Shown: positions 26,467 to 35,233 of the stretch, piece by piece
Layout: every line of letters begins with the position of its first letter
How positions within the stretch are numbered: the first letter of the stretch is position 1
Source: SKVR01 sp964453995
GTDB taxonomy: Bacteria > Bacteroidota > Bacteroidia > Bacteroidales > UBA7960
DNA: 64,000 bases
Assembly: GCA_964453995.1 (NCBI GenBank)
Contig: CAYVQC010000004.1
Span: 44,860 to 108,859, forward strand
Reading direction: 5' to 3'
The notes under the pieces: generated by a model
Told to the model about the DNA's origin: nothing
Seen by the model: only the letters and a program-made list of their open reading frames with translations
Database searches by the model: none
Program-made: the position numbers and the translations under genes

Positions 26467-28401
26467 ATGACAGACAAAGCTATGACCCAACGAGAGATCA
26501 TCAAAAAATCGCACCAGCGTTGCGAGGAGTATGGTGTAAACAAAGAACAGATTTTCCCCAGTAAAATCCTGAAAGGGAATGAGGTATCCACCCAGCTGGC
26601 ACGCAATGAATACCTTTTGAAGGTTGCGATCCCTTTTATGGAGATCATATATGAGTCGGTAGCCAACTCAGGATTTTTCATTCTCCTTACCAATGAGGAG
26701 GGTTGCATTTTGAAGGCAGTGGGCGATCCAGAGATCATTGCCGAATCAAAAAAACTCAATATGGTAGTAGGAGCCTATATGAACGAACAAAATATTGGCA
26801 CCAATGCCATGGGTACTGCCATCAGCGAGAACCAACCCATACAGGTAACGGCAGCCGAACACTTTATTTCTGCCTACCACCGTTGGACCTGTTCGGCAGC
26901 ACCCATTCACAACCCAAAGGGAGAGATCATCGGGAGCCTCAACCTTACCGGTGAAAGCCATCTGGTACACCCCCATACCCTTGGCCTTGTAGTGGCTGCG
27001 GTAAGAGCCATCGAAAACCAGATACGGGCAGAAATGGCACAGGAAAAACTAAATGAGGCCTTCTCTTATATGAAATCTATCGTAGAATCAGTGTCGGCTG
27101 GAATCCTTGCTCTTGATCTTTGCGGAAACATCAAAACCATCAACAATTGGGCTTGTACCATGCTCAATGTTAAAAAGGACAATATCCTCGACCACAGTAT
27201 CGAAAAACTTCTCCCCCAATGGAAAGAGATAATCCAACGTTTTGAAAGAGGCGAAACTTATATGGATATGGAAACGACCTTTTCCCTGAATGGTAGCAAG
27301 GAAAGATATGACCTTAGCGCTTATCCCATTCTGGATTCCCGCAGCAATATCATAGGAATGGTGCTGGTGATAAAGGGAATGCAGAAGATCTTTAACCTGG
27401 TGAATAAATACACAGGGATGCGGGCCCATTATGTTTTCAGCGACATTATCGGTGAAAGCCCCGAGTTCAGAGAGGTAATAGAACATGCAGAAAAAATTTC
27501 CGGCTCTACATCAACCGTATTACTGATGGGAGAAAGCGGCACGGGGAAAGAGCTTATTGCCCAGAGCATCCATAATGCCAGCCCCAGACGGAATTCGGTA
27601 TTTATTGCCGTAAACTGTGGCGCATTGCCCAAAAACCTGATCGAGAGTGAACTTTTCGGCTATGAAGAGGGCGCATTTACCGGATCCAAAAAAGGGGGAA
27701 ATGCAGGAAAATTTGAGCTTGCCAATGGCGGCACCATTTTATTGGACGAGATAGGGGAAATGCCCCTGGATATGCAGGTAAATCTGCTAAGGGTACTACA
27801 GGAAGGATATGTGACCCGTATTGGCGGATCAAAGAATATCCCCGTAAATGTAAGGGTAATAGCGGCCACAAAGAAAAACCTTATCGAGGAGCTCAAAAAG
27901 GGGACTTTCCGCGAAGACCTGTTTTACCGTCTCAGTGTTATTCCGCTGTTCATCCCGCCCCTTCGTGAGCGTGGTAAAGATAAAAAGGCACTGTTCCAGT
28001 ATTTCCTGAAACTAAAAGCTCAGAAGCTCAACAAACCACTGCCGCCTGTATCTGAACAGCTGATCAACCAGGTGATGAATTACCATTGGCCCGGAAATGT
28101 TCGTGAACTGGAAAACTACGTAGAAAATATTGTTAACTTCAACGGAACCAGCAGCTTCGACATTATAAATCCTTCCAAAACCGCAACAGAGGTAAACGAA
28201 ACCCTTACCTTCAATCATGGTAAAGGAAAAGCCAACAGAAGAGAAGACCAGGATCTGACCCTTGAAGAAATAGAAAAGCAAACCATTCGGGACTATTTCC
28301 ATCGTTTGGATGGCAACATTACCCAAATCAGCCGACAGCTGGGAATAAGCCGTACAACGCTCTATTCCAAAATGCGGAAGTATAACCTGGTGGAAAACTG
28401 A
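26467..28401 (+). CDS. sigma-54-dependent transcriptional activator (GAF-PAS-AAA+-Fis HTH)
   Basis: A 644-residue enhancer-binding protein. The N-terminal GAF-like region (about 50-195, with NIGTNAMGTAI) resembles AcoR-type activators that sense small molecules; a PAS-like region follows (about 205-300). The AAA+ core has Walker A GESGTGKE at 355-362, the sigma-54 contact loop GAFTGS at 402-407, Walker B ILLDEIGEM around 427 and VRVIAAT. The C-terminus is a Fis-type helix-turn-helix (ITQISRQLGISRTTLYSKM). It has no receiver domain, so it is not phospho-controlled by a kinase. Being next to the transporter and divergent from AOR, it is the obvious candidate regulator of both, perhaps responding to an aldehyde or related metabolite; that ligand is a guess. 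Confidence 0.93.
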   Translation: MTDKAMTQREIIKKSHQRCEEYGVNKEQIFPSKILKGNEVSTQLARNEYLLKVAIPFMEIIYESVANSGFFILLTNEEGCILKAVGDPEIIAESKKLNMVVGAYMNEQNIGTNAMGTAISENQPIQVTAAEHFISAYHRWTCSAAPIHNPKGEIIGSLNLTGESHLVHPHTLGLVVAAVRAIENQIRAEMAQEKLNEAFSYMKSIVESVSAGILALDLCGNIKTINNWACTMLNVKKDNILDHSIEKLLPQWKEIIQRFERGETYMDMETTFSLNGSKERYDLSAYPILDSRSNIIGMVLVIKGMQKIFNLVNKYTGMRAHYVFSDIIGESPEFREVIEHAEKISGSTSTVLLMGESGTGKELIAQSIHNASPRRNSVFIAVNCGALPKNLIESELFGYEEGAFTGSKKGGNAGKFELANGGTILLDEIGEMPLDMQVNLLRVLQEGYVTRIGGSKNIPVNVRVIAATKKNLIEELKKGTFREDLFYRLSVIPLFIPPLRERGKDKKALFQYFLKLKAQKLNKPLPPVSEQLINQVMNYHWPGNVRELENYVENIVNFNGTSSFDIINPSKTATEVNETLTFNHGKGKANRREDQDLTLEEIEKQTIRDYFHRLDGNITQISRQLGISRTTLYSKMRKYNLVEN

Positions 28402-28414
28402 TCCTGATCCATCC

Positions 28415-28429
28415 CGGGGTAGAACCCCA
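28415..28429. terminator. weak hairpin between convergent genes
   Basis: CGGGGT-AGA-ACCCC forms a short GC-rich hairpin in the 44-bp space between the activator and the glycosyltransferase. There is no T tract, so termination is doubtful. Confidence 0.3.
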
Positions 28430-28445
28430 GGAAATACAGATCGCG

Positions 28446-29669
28446 CTAAACAGATATCTGGCGGTAAATATTATCGTAGATATTCACTCCATCTCTCAGA
28501 TTGAACAGCCTTACAGCTTTTTCCCTGATCGGATCGGGATCCAGAGCCAGTAAAGCATCAATCTTTTCTATCGTCTTTTCAAATTCCCTTTCTGAGAAAC
28601 CTTCCAATACGGCTCCTGCCGACTCGTCTGAAAAAATCAGATCGGTATCTCCTACCCCGCTGTTGCAAATCAGGGGTATACCCATACTCATAATCTCAGC
28701 CTGCTTGGTAGGGCTACTGGCTTTTTTTGAAAATACAGGCCGGATAAAGAAAAGAGAAACTGCAGAAAGCGACAGGTAGAGAGGAACGCGGTTTCTGGGT
28801 GCGCGTGCTACAATAATATCTTGTTCATCGATCTGGTGCAAACGTGCTTTCTTAAGAATAAACCCTGGATGATCGCCCGAAATAAACAAAAAACGGGCAT
28901 TGGAATAGCGCTTCTTCAATTTCCTGAAAAACAAGAGCATCTCATCGGTCATATACCAGGTGCCAGTGGAACCAAGATAGGAAATGATAAAATCATCAGC
29001 CTGAATCCCAAGGTTTTTGCGTAATTGTAAAAGTTCTTCTTCAGAAACATTTTCCCTGGAAAAAAAATCAGTATCCACACAACAGGGAATTACACTGGTT
29101 TTTCTTTCAACATTATCTCCAAACAGATCCCTGATAACTCCTTTCCCATTATGGGTCAGACTAACAACAGCATCAGCATGATAAAAAAACTCTTTTTCCT
29201 TTTCCTTGAAGTAGTTATACATAAACCTGTGAAGAGGATTGCTAAGCTTCCACATAAAGCCTTCAATGCGCTCATTGGCCCAAAAACCGCGCATATCAAA
29301 CACAAACTTCACGTTGTACTTCTGTTTCAGTTCAAGGCCTGCCAATGCTGATATATAGCTGCGGCAATGAACAATGTCGAACTGATGTGTCTTGTGCAGT
29401 GCCCGGGCCTTATTTTTAATTTTTAGCACGTCGAGCCATTTGGAAATATATGGGGGAGTCGTGGAAAAAGAAAGGGGACTCCAGGAAATATTGTGCTGTT
29501 GAAAAAGGGTTTTAACCTCTGTCGTTTCTTCAGGTGGAATTTGCTTTTTCTCACAGCTTACCACATGAATATCATGTCCTTTGCCTGAAAGCCCAAGCAG
29601 ATAAGGGATTACTTGTGAACGCCCCAGGGCATCCGTCATCCCGTCATACGATATATATAAAATCTTCAT
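28446..29669 (-). CDS. GT4-family glycosyltransferase
   Basis: A 407-residue GT-B glycosyltransferase. The N-terminal domain opens with MKILYISYDGMTDALGRSQV and contains the acceptor-side loop; the C-terminal domain has the nucleotide-sugar region ISYLGSTGTWY, then MSMGIPLICNSGVGDTDLI, which is the conserved EX7E-type segment, though the first Glu is within KQAEIMSMG. It probably adds a sugar to a lipid-linked or surface glycan at the inner membrane; donor and acceptor are unknown. The start is the ATG at 29669; a longer frame adds 25 unlikely residues. There is no glycan cluster around it. Confidence 0.85.
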   Translation of the reverse strand: MKILYISYDGMTDALGRSQVIPYLLGLSGKGHDIHVVSCEKKQIPPEETTEVKTLFQQHNISWSPLSFSTTPPYISKWLDVLKIKNKARALHKTHQFDIVHCRSYISALAGLELKQKYNVKFVFDMRGFWANERIEGFMWKLSNPLHRFMYNYFKEKEKEFFYHADAVVSLTHNGKGVIRDLFGDNVERKTSVIPCCVDTDFFSRENVSEEELLQLRKNLGIQADDFIISYLGSTGTWYMTDEMLLFFRKLKKRYSNARFLFISGDHPGFILKKARLHQIDEQDIIVARAPRNRVPLYLSLSAVSLFFIRPVFSKKASSPTKQAEIMSMGIPLICNSGVGDTDLIFSDESAGAVLEGFSEREFEKTIEKIDALLALDPDPIREKAVRLFNLRDGVNIYDNIYRQISV

Positions 29670-29984
29670 CCAGCCTTTTGATATCCCCTGTGCAATGGGA
29701 GAATGTATTGAAAAAAAACAATATTCAGCACCAAAAATAATCAACTTTTAGCACACAATGCGCTATTTCAGCCAACAATTCATCTTTAGGTTACTCATCT
29801 CAAAAAGGACTATTCTACAAATTAACAAAATGATAAAGTGAGCTAAAAGCCTGGGCACCTGACAACAAAAAGAGAATACAAAGAAAAAGCTGAAACATTC
29901 GTTTATTTTTGCTGGCATTACTGAACTAAAAAAGCTAATTTTGTTTTGGGACAATTTGGTTTAATATTTCAAAAAAGCATCATC

Positions 29985-30161
29985 ATGAGCACACGTAAAA
30001 ACCGGACAGACAGGCTAAAAGCACACCTGAAAAAAAGATTGGCCAAAGGCACTCCTGGTCATGATTACATTTTCAAGAATACCGATAAACAATCAAGGGA
30101 GCAAAAAACCATCATGGAAATGTGGGACAATTACCTGACCTTTGCCAGAGCAGAGTTTTAA
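29985..30161 (+). CDS. small basic hypothetical protein
   Basis: A 58-residue, Lys/Arg-rich protein starting at the ATG at 29985 (MSTRKNRTDRLKAHLKKRLA). The first half is strongly basic and probably helical; the second half ends in MEMWDNYLTFARAEF. There is no signal peptide or transmembrane helix. I do not recognise the family. It is taken as real because its composition is coherent and a -7-like box (TAATTTTG, 29936-29943) lies at a suitable distance, though its TTG partner is too far (24 bp). A long hairpin follows it. Confidence 0.5.
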   Translation: MSTRKNRTDRLKAHLKKRLAKGTPGHDYIFKNTDKQSREQKTIMEMWDNYLTFARAEF

Positions 30162-30181
30162 CTGGTGGCACCACTTTTAAG

Positions 30182-30274
30182 AAATGCTTCAGAGAATGCT
30201 TTAAAGACCCTTTTCCCAGGGATACAAATATCCTGTAATCCCAATGGCTTTTTAAAGTATTTTCTGAAGCATTT
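30182..30274. repeat. long inverted repeat (24-bp arms) with nested hairpin
   Basis: The arm at 30182-30205 pairs with 30251-30274; the only two mismatches in DNA become G-U pairs in plus-strand RNA, so the transcript would have an unbroken 24-bp stem. The 45-base loop contains a second hairpin around CCCAGGGATA/TATCCTG. T5 follows. It may be a terminator for the small gene, a structured RNA, or a miniature mobile element. Confidence 0.65.
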
Positions 30275-30352
30275 TTCTTTTCCTTGATTTTACAGTTCCT
30301 CTTTAATGAGTAATATTGCACTAAATATTTTTTGTAAAAAAACCCTTTAAAA

Positions 30353-31810
30353 ATGAATAAGATAAAAATTTTTCAAAAATGGTTTGTGATAGCTGTTGCA
30401 AGCTTTTTAATCGCCTCTTGCAGTACACATGCAGGCCAGAAGAATAAGGAAGAACCGGTAAAACCCAAGAATATCATTGTATTTGTGAGTGACGGCATGG
30501 GCTTTAATCACCTGGAAGCAACCAATTTCTATACATACGGGGAAGAAAAAGCGCAGGTTTTTCAGGAGAACGATTGGGTTAATTTCGCTATGGCCACTTA
30601 CCCCTCAGTCATATCTTTCAGCAATGGCGATACTATTTTCAGTACAGGTTACAATCCCCGGCAAGCATCACAGGATGCAGGTTATCTGACCAAAGATTAT
30701 ACAGACTCTGGAGCTGCCGGAACCGCACTTTCTACGGGTAAAAAAACTTACAACGGTGCCATCGGTATAGGGGTGAAAGGAGATACCCTGATGCATATGA
30801 GCTATGCTGCCAAGGCATTGGGCAAATCTACCGGCGTAGTTTCCAGTGTACCCCTGAGTCATGCCACACCGGCATCATTTGTAGCCCACAACCACCAAAG
30901 GAACAATTATGCCGAAATTGCCCGATTCATGTTTTTCCACAGCAATATTGATGTGATCATGGCAACGGGCAACCCGGATTTTAACGATGACGGTCAGATG
31001 CAGGAGAATGACCCACGGTATGTGGGAGGACGCGAAGTATGGGAAATGCTCAAAGCCAACGATAACCGGACTGTATTCGAAACATCTGATGGAACCTTCA
31101 GGGTGCAGGATGCCAATGGCAACGGCCAGCCCGATCCCTGGACACTGGTACAAACCCGGGAAGAATTTCGCAATCTCGCCTCCGGTACTACACCAACAAG
31201 GGTATTGGGCGTACCCCAGGTATATTCCACTCTGCAGCAGGGCAGAAAAAAAGCAGAAGATCACACTCTTCCCTTCCAGACCCCATTCAATGAAAATGTT
31301 GCCACATTAGAAGAAATGTCGAAGGCAGCACTTAATGTTTTGAGCCAAAATCCGGAAGGATTTTTTGTAATGATTGAGGGAGGGGCAGTGGACTGGGCCA
31401 GTCACAATAACGATTCTGCTCGCATGATTGAAGAGCAGACAGATTTCAACAATGCCGTTAACGCCGCTGTTGAATGGGTAGAAAATAACAGCAGCTGGGA
31501 TGAAACTTTGATCATCGTTACATCTGATCATGAATGCGGATATTTAACAGGGCCCGGTGAGGCAGATCCCATTTTTGGCAAGGTAACCAATAACGGAAAA
31601 GGCGAGTTGCCTGACATGGCATGGCACTTCGGAAGCCACACCAATGTACTTGTGCCATTTTATGCCAAAGGTCCCGGAGCGGAACACTTCAAACTCATGG
31701 CCCGCGAAACAGACCCTGTTTACGGCCCGTTTATTCAGAACACCGATATGGCCACCCTCGTATTCCTACTGTGGGGAAAACCTGAAATGGAAGTATTTAA
31801 ACTAAACTAG
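30353..31810 (+). CDS. phoA: alkaline phosphatase, lipoprotein-like
   Basis: A 485-residue alkaline phosphatase. The N-terminus is a signal peptide with a lipobox at about residue 23 (LIASC), so it is probably anchored in the outer membrane or periplasm. The metal and catalytic residues are clear: IVFVSDGMGFNHLEA (Asp), DSGAAGTALSTGKKTYNG with nucleophile Ser119, IEGGAVDWASHNND, TSDHECGY and HTNVLVPFYAKG. It liberates phosphate from phosphomonoesters outside the cytoplasm. It is monocistronic; no Pho-box-like site could be recognised. Family length is met, with no truncation. Confidence 0.93.
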   Translation: MNKIKIFQKWFVIAVASFLIASCSTHAGQKNKEEPVKPKNIIVFVSDGMGFNHLEATNFYTYGEEKAQVFQENDWVNFAMATYPSVISFSNGDTIFSTGYNPRQASQDAGYLTKDYTDSGAAGTALSTGKKTYNGAIGIGVKGDTLMHMSYAAKALGKSTGVVSSVPLSHATPASFVAHNHQRNNYAEIARFMFFHSNIDVIMATGNPDFNDDGQMQENDPRYVGGREVWEMLKANDNRTVFETSDGTFRVQDANGNGQPDPWTLVQTREEFRNLASGTTPTRVLGVPQVYSTLQQGRKKAEDHTLPFQTPFNENVATLEEMSKAALNVLSQNPEGFFVMIEGGAVDWASHNNDSARMIEEQTDFNNAVNAAVEWVENNSSWDETLIIVTSDHECGYLTGPGEADPIFGKVTNNGKGELPDMAWHFGSHTNVLVPFYAKGPGAEHFKLMARETDPVYGPFIQNTDMATLVFLLWGKPEMEVFKLN

Positions 31811-31875
31811 AAAGCATACCATCCAGGAAATGACAGAGATGTTAGACAGTTAAGTTTTTTTCCTGTAAGGCCAAA

Positions 31876-31900
31876 ATCATCATTTTTTTTGAATGATGAT
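31876..31900 (+). terminator. possible terminator after the phosphatase gene
   Basis: ATCATCATT pairs with AATGATGAT across a T-rich loop, 65 bp past the stop codon. It is AT-rich and has no strict T tract, so its role is uncertain; it also lies at the far end of the group II intron-like sequence. Confidence 0.35.
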
Positions 31901-31904
31901 CTAC

Positions 31905-32398
31905 TTTCATACCGTCCTGTCCAAAAGGCGAGGCGGCAATATAATCTCTTGAGGGTTAACGAGCCTTAAAGAAATGACAGCCCTTATTAGCTATCAGCGT
32001 CCCTACCGGATTTAAACACAGGAGGCTATTGCCTCGGCTGATTTCTCACAGTAAACCTGCCTGCCAGCCAGGCAGGTCTTTTTTCAACCAGTGCTGAAAA
32101 CTCGGTTTACGCATATGTGTTATCTCGCCCTTGGCGAGACCGTGGCAAGATCTATAACCTTCCTTCCATATCCCCGCCACATTTACATCCGGATGTCCGT
32201 GTAGTCTTTGGACTTTGATTGGGTTTGCCATCTCATCCCATCGGTTATGCCTGATGTGATTCGTGTTCCTCGGAGCAGTGGTTTGCCTCCGGCTTCCTTC
32301 AGATTCCACCTCGCGATGGACACCCTTGCCCTTGGCTAATGGTTAGCGACTACAAACCCCCATAGTGGACTTTCACCACAAAGTAATAGGCCATGCAC
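31905..32398 (-). mobile_element. group II intron 5' fragment (domain I), no reverse transcriptase
   Basis: Read on the minus strand from 32398, the sequence starts with GTGCATGGCC and then has the strongly conserved runs of bacterial group II intron domain I: GGTGAAAGTCCACTATGGGG, GTAGTCGCTAACC, AGGGCAAGGGTGTCCATCG, GAGGTGGAATCTGAAGGAAG, CCGGAGGCAAACCACTG, GAGGAACACGAATCAC, CAAAGTCC and GGATGTAAATGTGGC. Further on, GAAATCAGCCGAGGCAATAG resembles the segment just before the intron-encoded protein. No reverse transcriptase frame and no domain V hairpin could be found, so it is a truncated relic. The frame at 32046-32309 is intron RNA, not a gene. The lower boundary is approximate. The 5' end lies 14 bp past the sus terminator stem. 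Confidence 0.6.
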
Positions 32399-32409
32399 GG
32401 AAAACAAAC

Positions 32410-32437
32410 AAAGGCCGGTGCGATGCACCGGCCTTTT
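32410..32437. terminator. terminator of the sus operon
   Basis: GGCCGGTGC and GCACCGGCC form a perfect 9-bp stem around three bases; on the minus strand a T-rich run (TTTGTTTGTTTT) follows. It lies 33 bp past the SusE stop codon, and T4 on the other side could make it bidirectional. Confidence 0.9.
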
Positions 32438-32470
32438 ACAATTTTCAAAATGAAATTATAGCACCAAAAG

Positions 32471-33607
32471 CTATTGTTTGATGATCCTGTAACTTTGGGT
32501 AGCCAGATTCACTTCCAATTTGTAAGTACCTGCCTGTGATGGCAATTTCACAACACGTTCAGAGGATTTAACCATGCGGCTTTTTGCGTGCGCATAATCT
32601 GAAGCTGAACCCCAACGGGTTGCGTTCTGATCTTGCCCATCAACAAACTGAACGGCCAAATCACTTGTACCATCAAGTTCAAGAATGGTGTAATATTTAC
32701 CGGGTGCAGTTCTGATCATTTCCTGAGAAGCTGCCACATTCCAGCCAGCATCTACAGCATCTCCAATAACATATACCTTTTCAGTGACAGGCTCAACCAT
32801 ATAGGTCAATCCGATAGTATCAGCCGTAACACGGTAGTCACCAGCTTCTTCGGGTCTGGGAATTGCATCAGGATCAGGGTCAGCCTCAGTAGGTCTGTAT
32901 ACCAGGTTTCCGGTAATTACACCGTTATCATCAACAGAGGGAGGATTATCATCCGTTCCCCATTGAGGCGCCCATTGGCCAAGCACAGAGATAAACTTGA
33001 AGAAGTCGCCTCCACTAAGTTCTACAACAATAGCATAAGTACCATCTTCAACATGCTCCATTTCGAGGGCTTCCGTATTACTCCAACCTGCAGGAGTACC
33101 GTCACCAAGGATATAAATTGGGGGTACCTTAAACTCGAAAGGTGTTACACTAAAAGTAATAGGTTCGGAATACTTGATAAGATCATCTGAAGCATTCGGA
33201 ATGGAAGAGCGGATACGCATGTTCACATTTGCCATCTCCTCGGGTGCAAGACCCAAAACTCCGGTGGCATCATTCAGCCTTGTCACTATCAGATCATACG
33301 AAAGGCTATCAAGCGTAGCAACAGTAGCAGGAGATGCGAACTCGTTGCCATCAACATCAAGCTCGATGGCATACCTTGGATCTGGAATATCTTCCAGCAC
33401 GTAGTCGGCAGCAGTCCAGTTGATGGTGAAAAGCAAATCCTGCTCATTTTCCTGCAGCAATACGTATTCTCCACCCCCTTGCGGACTGGTAAGCTCCGGG
33501 GGAACCACCTCGTTAATATCCAGCACCGGGTTTTCCTGTTCTTTTTCGCAGCCATAGATAAAGGCAAGGCCAGCGATAACAGTGAATATTAAAAACAATC
33601 TTTTCAT
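32471..33607 (-). CDS. SusE/SusF-like outer-membrane glycan-binding lipoprotein
   Basis: A 378-residue lipoprotein (signal peptide with lipobox at Cys20, AFIYGCEKE). The first domain (about 30-150) is a beta-sandwich typical of SusE (VPPELTSPQGGGEYVLL). Two tandem starch-binding-like modules follow, each with a YxLGDG/VIGDA opening, GW and a solvent-exposed aromatic (PAGWSNTEALEM, then DAGWNVAASQEM). Such SusE proteins hold alpha-glucans at the cell surface next to SusCD. It is the last gene of the susC-susD-susE series, 18 bp after susD, and is closed by the terminator at 32410. Confidence 0.88.
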   Translation of the reverse strand: MKRLFLIFTVIAGLAFIYGCEKEQENPVLDINEVVPPELTSPQGGGEYVLLQENEQDLLFTINWTAADYVLEDIPDPRYAIELDVDGNEFASPATVATLDSLSYDLIVTRLNDATGVLGLAPEEMANVNMRIRSSIPNASDDLIKYSEPITFSVTPFEFKVPPIYILGDGTPAGWSNTEALEMEHVEDGTYAIVVELSGGDFFKFISVLGQWAPQWGTDDNPPSVDDNGVITGNLVYRPTEADPDPDAIPRPEEAGDYRVTADTIGLTYMVEPVTEKVYVIGDAVDAGWNVAASQEMIRTAPGKYYTILELDGTSDLAVQFVDGQDQNATRWGSASDYAHAKSRMVKSSERVVKLPSQAGTYKLEVNLATQSYRIIKQ

Positions 33608-33625
33608 CGATATATATATTTTTGA

Positions 33626-35212
33626 TTAATAACCAGGATTTTGGGTAAGATTGGGATTAGCAGTAATATCAGTAGCGGGAATGGGGAAAAGGTTGTATTT
33701 TTCATCTGTTGCACCACCTTCTCTCACATTGTTTTTCCATGCCCATACATATTCGTCACCTGTAAACATGCCAAAGCGGATCAGGTCAGTGCGCCGGTGT
33801 GCTTCCCAATAAAGTTCACGACCACGTTCGTCGATTATTCTGTCGAGTGTAAGGCTGGCTACATTGTTGGAGTCGTCACCAAACGCTCTTTCGCGCAAAG
33901 CATTGAAATAATCAAGGGCAAGGGCAGCATCTCCACCACCACCTCTCAGGTGTGCTTCTGCATACATGAGGTATACATCAGCGAGACGGAAAACTGGAAA
34001 ATCGGTATCGGCAAATTCAAGGCTTGAACCAGGGGTGCCATCTCTTTTCATATTGGTGAACTTCACCACAGCATATCCATCTGTAAACTCACTGAGGTCG
34101 TTGATTGCCAGGTTTTGGCCATCGGAGTAAAACAATGCGCGTTCATCGCTGTCTGCAAAAAGATTAACCAGGCTCTCGGTGGTGCGCAAACCGCCCCAGC
34201 CACCATCCATTCCATAATTAGCAGCATTCATGCTACCACCAATGGCAGCGTGAATAATAAAATTGGTACCGCCAAAAGTTTGCGTTTCAATGCCATTGTA
34301 GCGAATGGCAAAGATAACCTCATTGAAGCCGGGATTCTGGATGGGGTTATTGTCAGCCATGAAAAGATGCTCATACTCAGGCTCAAGGGTATATCCACCC
34401 TCATTGATGACTTTCTCACTATAGGTAAGCGATTCAGACCACCTGGCAGTACCGGTATACACTTCTGCATTGAGGTAAAGCTTGGCAAGCAAAGTCCAAA
34501 CAGCAGCCCTGTCAGCACGGCCGTATTCATTCTGGCGGGGAGCAATCATATCGTCTTCAATATCTAGCAGTTCGGTTTCAATATAAGCAAAGAGGTCCGT
34601 TCTGCTGATCTGTTCGGGGGGTATGGAACCGATAGCATCTTCATCCGTTACAAAAGGAACACTGCCAAAGATATCCAACGCATGCCAGTAGCTCAATGCT
34701 CTCAGGAATCTGGCTTCCGCGCGGTATACCTGAATTTGTGCACGAAGTTCCGAATCTACTCCACGATCATCGAGAAGATCGTCGCTAGTTTGGCGCAGGA
34801 ATTCATTGGCCAGGGCTATCTGGTAAAAAATGCGGGAATACATGGCCGTAACGAAAACATCACTGGTACCCCAGGAATGATAAACGAAGTCTTTGATGGT
34901 TTGGTCGTCCCAGCCAATCACGGCTTCATCGGTAGTAAGTACCTGGTGGTACCACAATCCCCTAAGGTATTGACCAAAACCTTCATCAATACCACTAATG
35001 TCAGGGCGTCCGGCAGGGCCTTCCTGACCGGAAACAGCAAGACCTGCGTACAACTTGGCAAGAACCGAGCGATAAGCACCGGGTTCGTCATATACCGTTG
35101 CTGAAGTAATATTGTCGGGATCAAGAGGTGTTACATCCAGATCATCAACACATGCCGTAAAGATAAGCGAACTACCTATAATTACAGTAATGAGATATAA
35201 TAACTTTTTCAT
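33626..35212 (-). CDS. SusD/RagB-family outer-membrane lipoprotein
   Basis: A 528-residue SusD-like lipoprotein: signal peptide ending FTACVDD (Cys21), then the TPR-like helical scaffold, including RAEARFLRALSYWHALDIFG near residue 170, the hallmark SusD segment. The C-terminal RagB/SusD part has FRLADVYLMYAEAHLRGG and ends INERGRELYWE-like (IIDERGRELYWEAHRRTDLI). SusD caps the SusC barrel and captures glycan outside the cell. It lies 21 bp behind susC and 18 bp before susE. The glycan cannot be read from SusD alone, but the SusE modules suggest an alpha-glucan. Confidence 0.95.
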   Translation of the reverse strand: MKKLLYLITVIIGSSLIFTACVDDLDVTPLDPDNITSATVYDEPGAYRSVLAKLYAGLAVSGQEGPAGRPDISGIDEGFGQYLRGLWYHQVLTTDEAVIGWDDQTIKDFVYHSWGTSDVFVTAMYSRIFYQIALANEFLRQTSDDLLDDRGVDSELRAQIQVYRAEARFLRALSYWHALDIFGSVPFVTDEDAIGSIPPEQISRTDLFAYIETELLDIEDDMIAPRQNEYGRADRAAVWTLLAKLYLNAEVYTGTARWSESLTYSEKVINEGGYTLEPEYEHLFMADNNPIQNPGFNEVIFAIRYNGIETQTFGGTNFIIHAAIGGSMNAANYGMDGGWGGLRTTESLVNLFADSDERALFYSDGQNLAINDLSEFTDGYAVVKFTNMKRDGTPGSSLEFADTDFPVFRLADVYLMYAEAHLRGGGGDAALALDYFNALRERAFGDDSNNVASLTLDRIIDERGRELYWEAHRRTDLIRFGMFTGDEYVWAWKNNVREGGATDEKYNLFPIPATDITANPNLTQNPGY

Positions 35213-35233
35213 TGTATACTAATTTTTTGGTTT

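Noticed and set aside
29763..29954. 63-codon minus-strand frame
   Set aside because: Low-complexity, no motif, next to the glycosyltransferase start; unlikely to be real.
32046..32309. 87-codon minus-strand frame
   Set aside because: It lies within conserved group II intron RNA motifs; not a protein gene.
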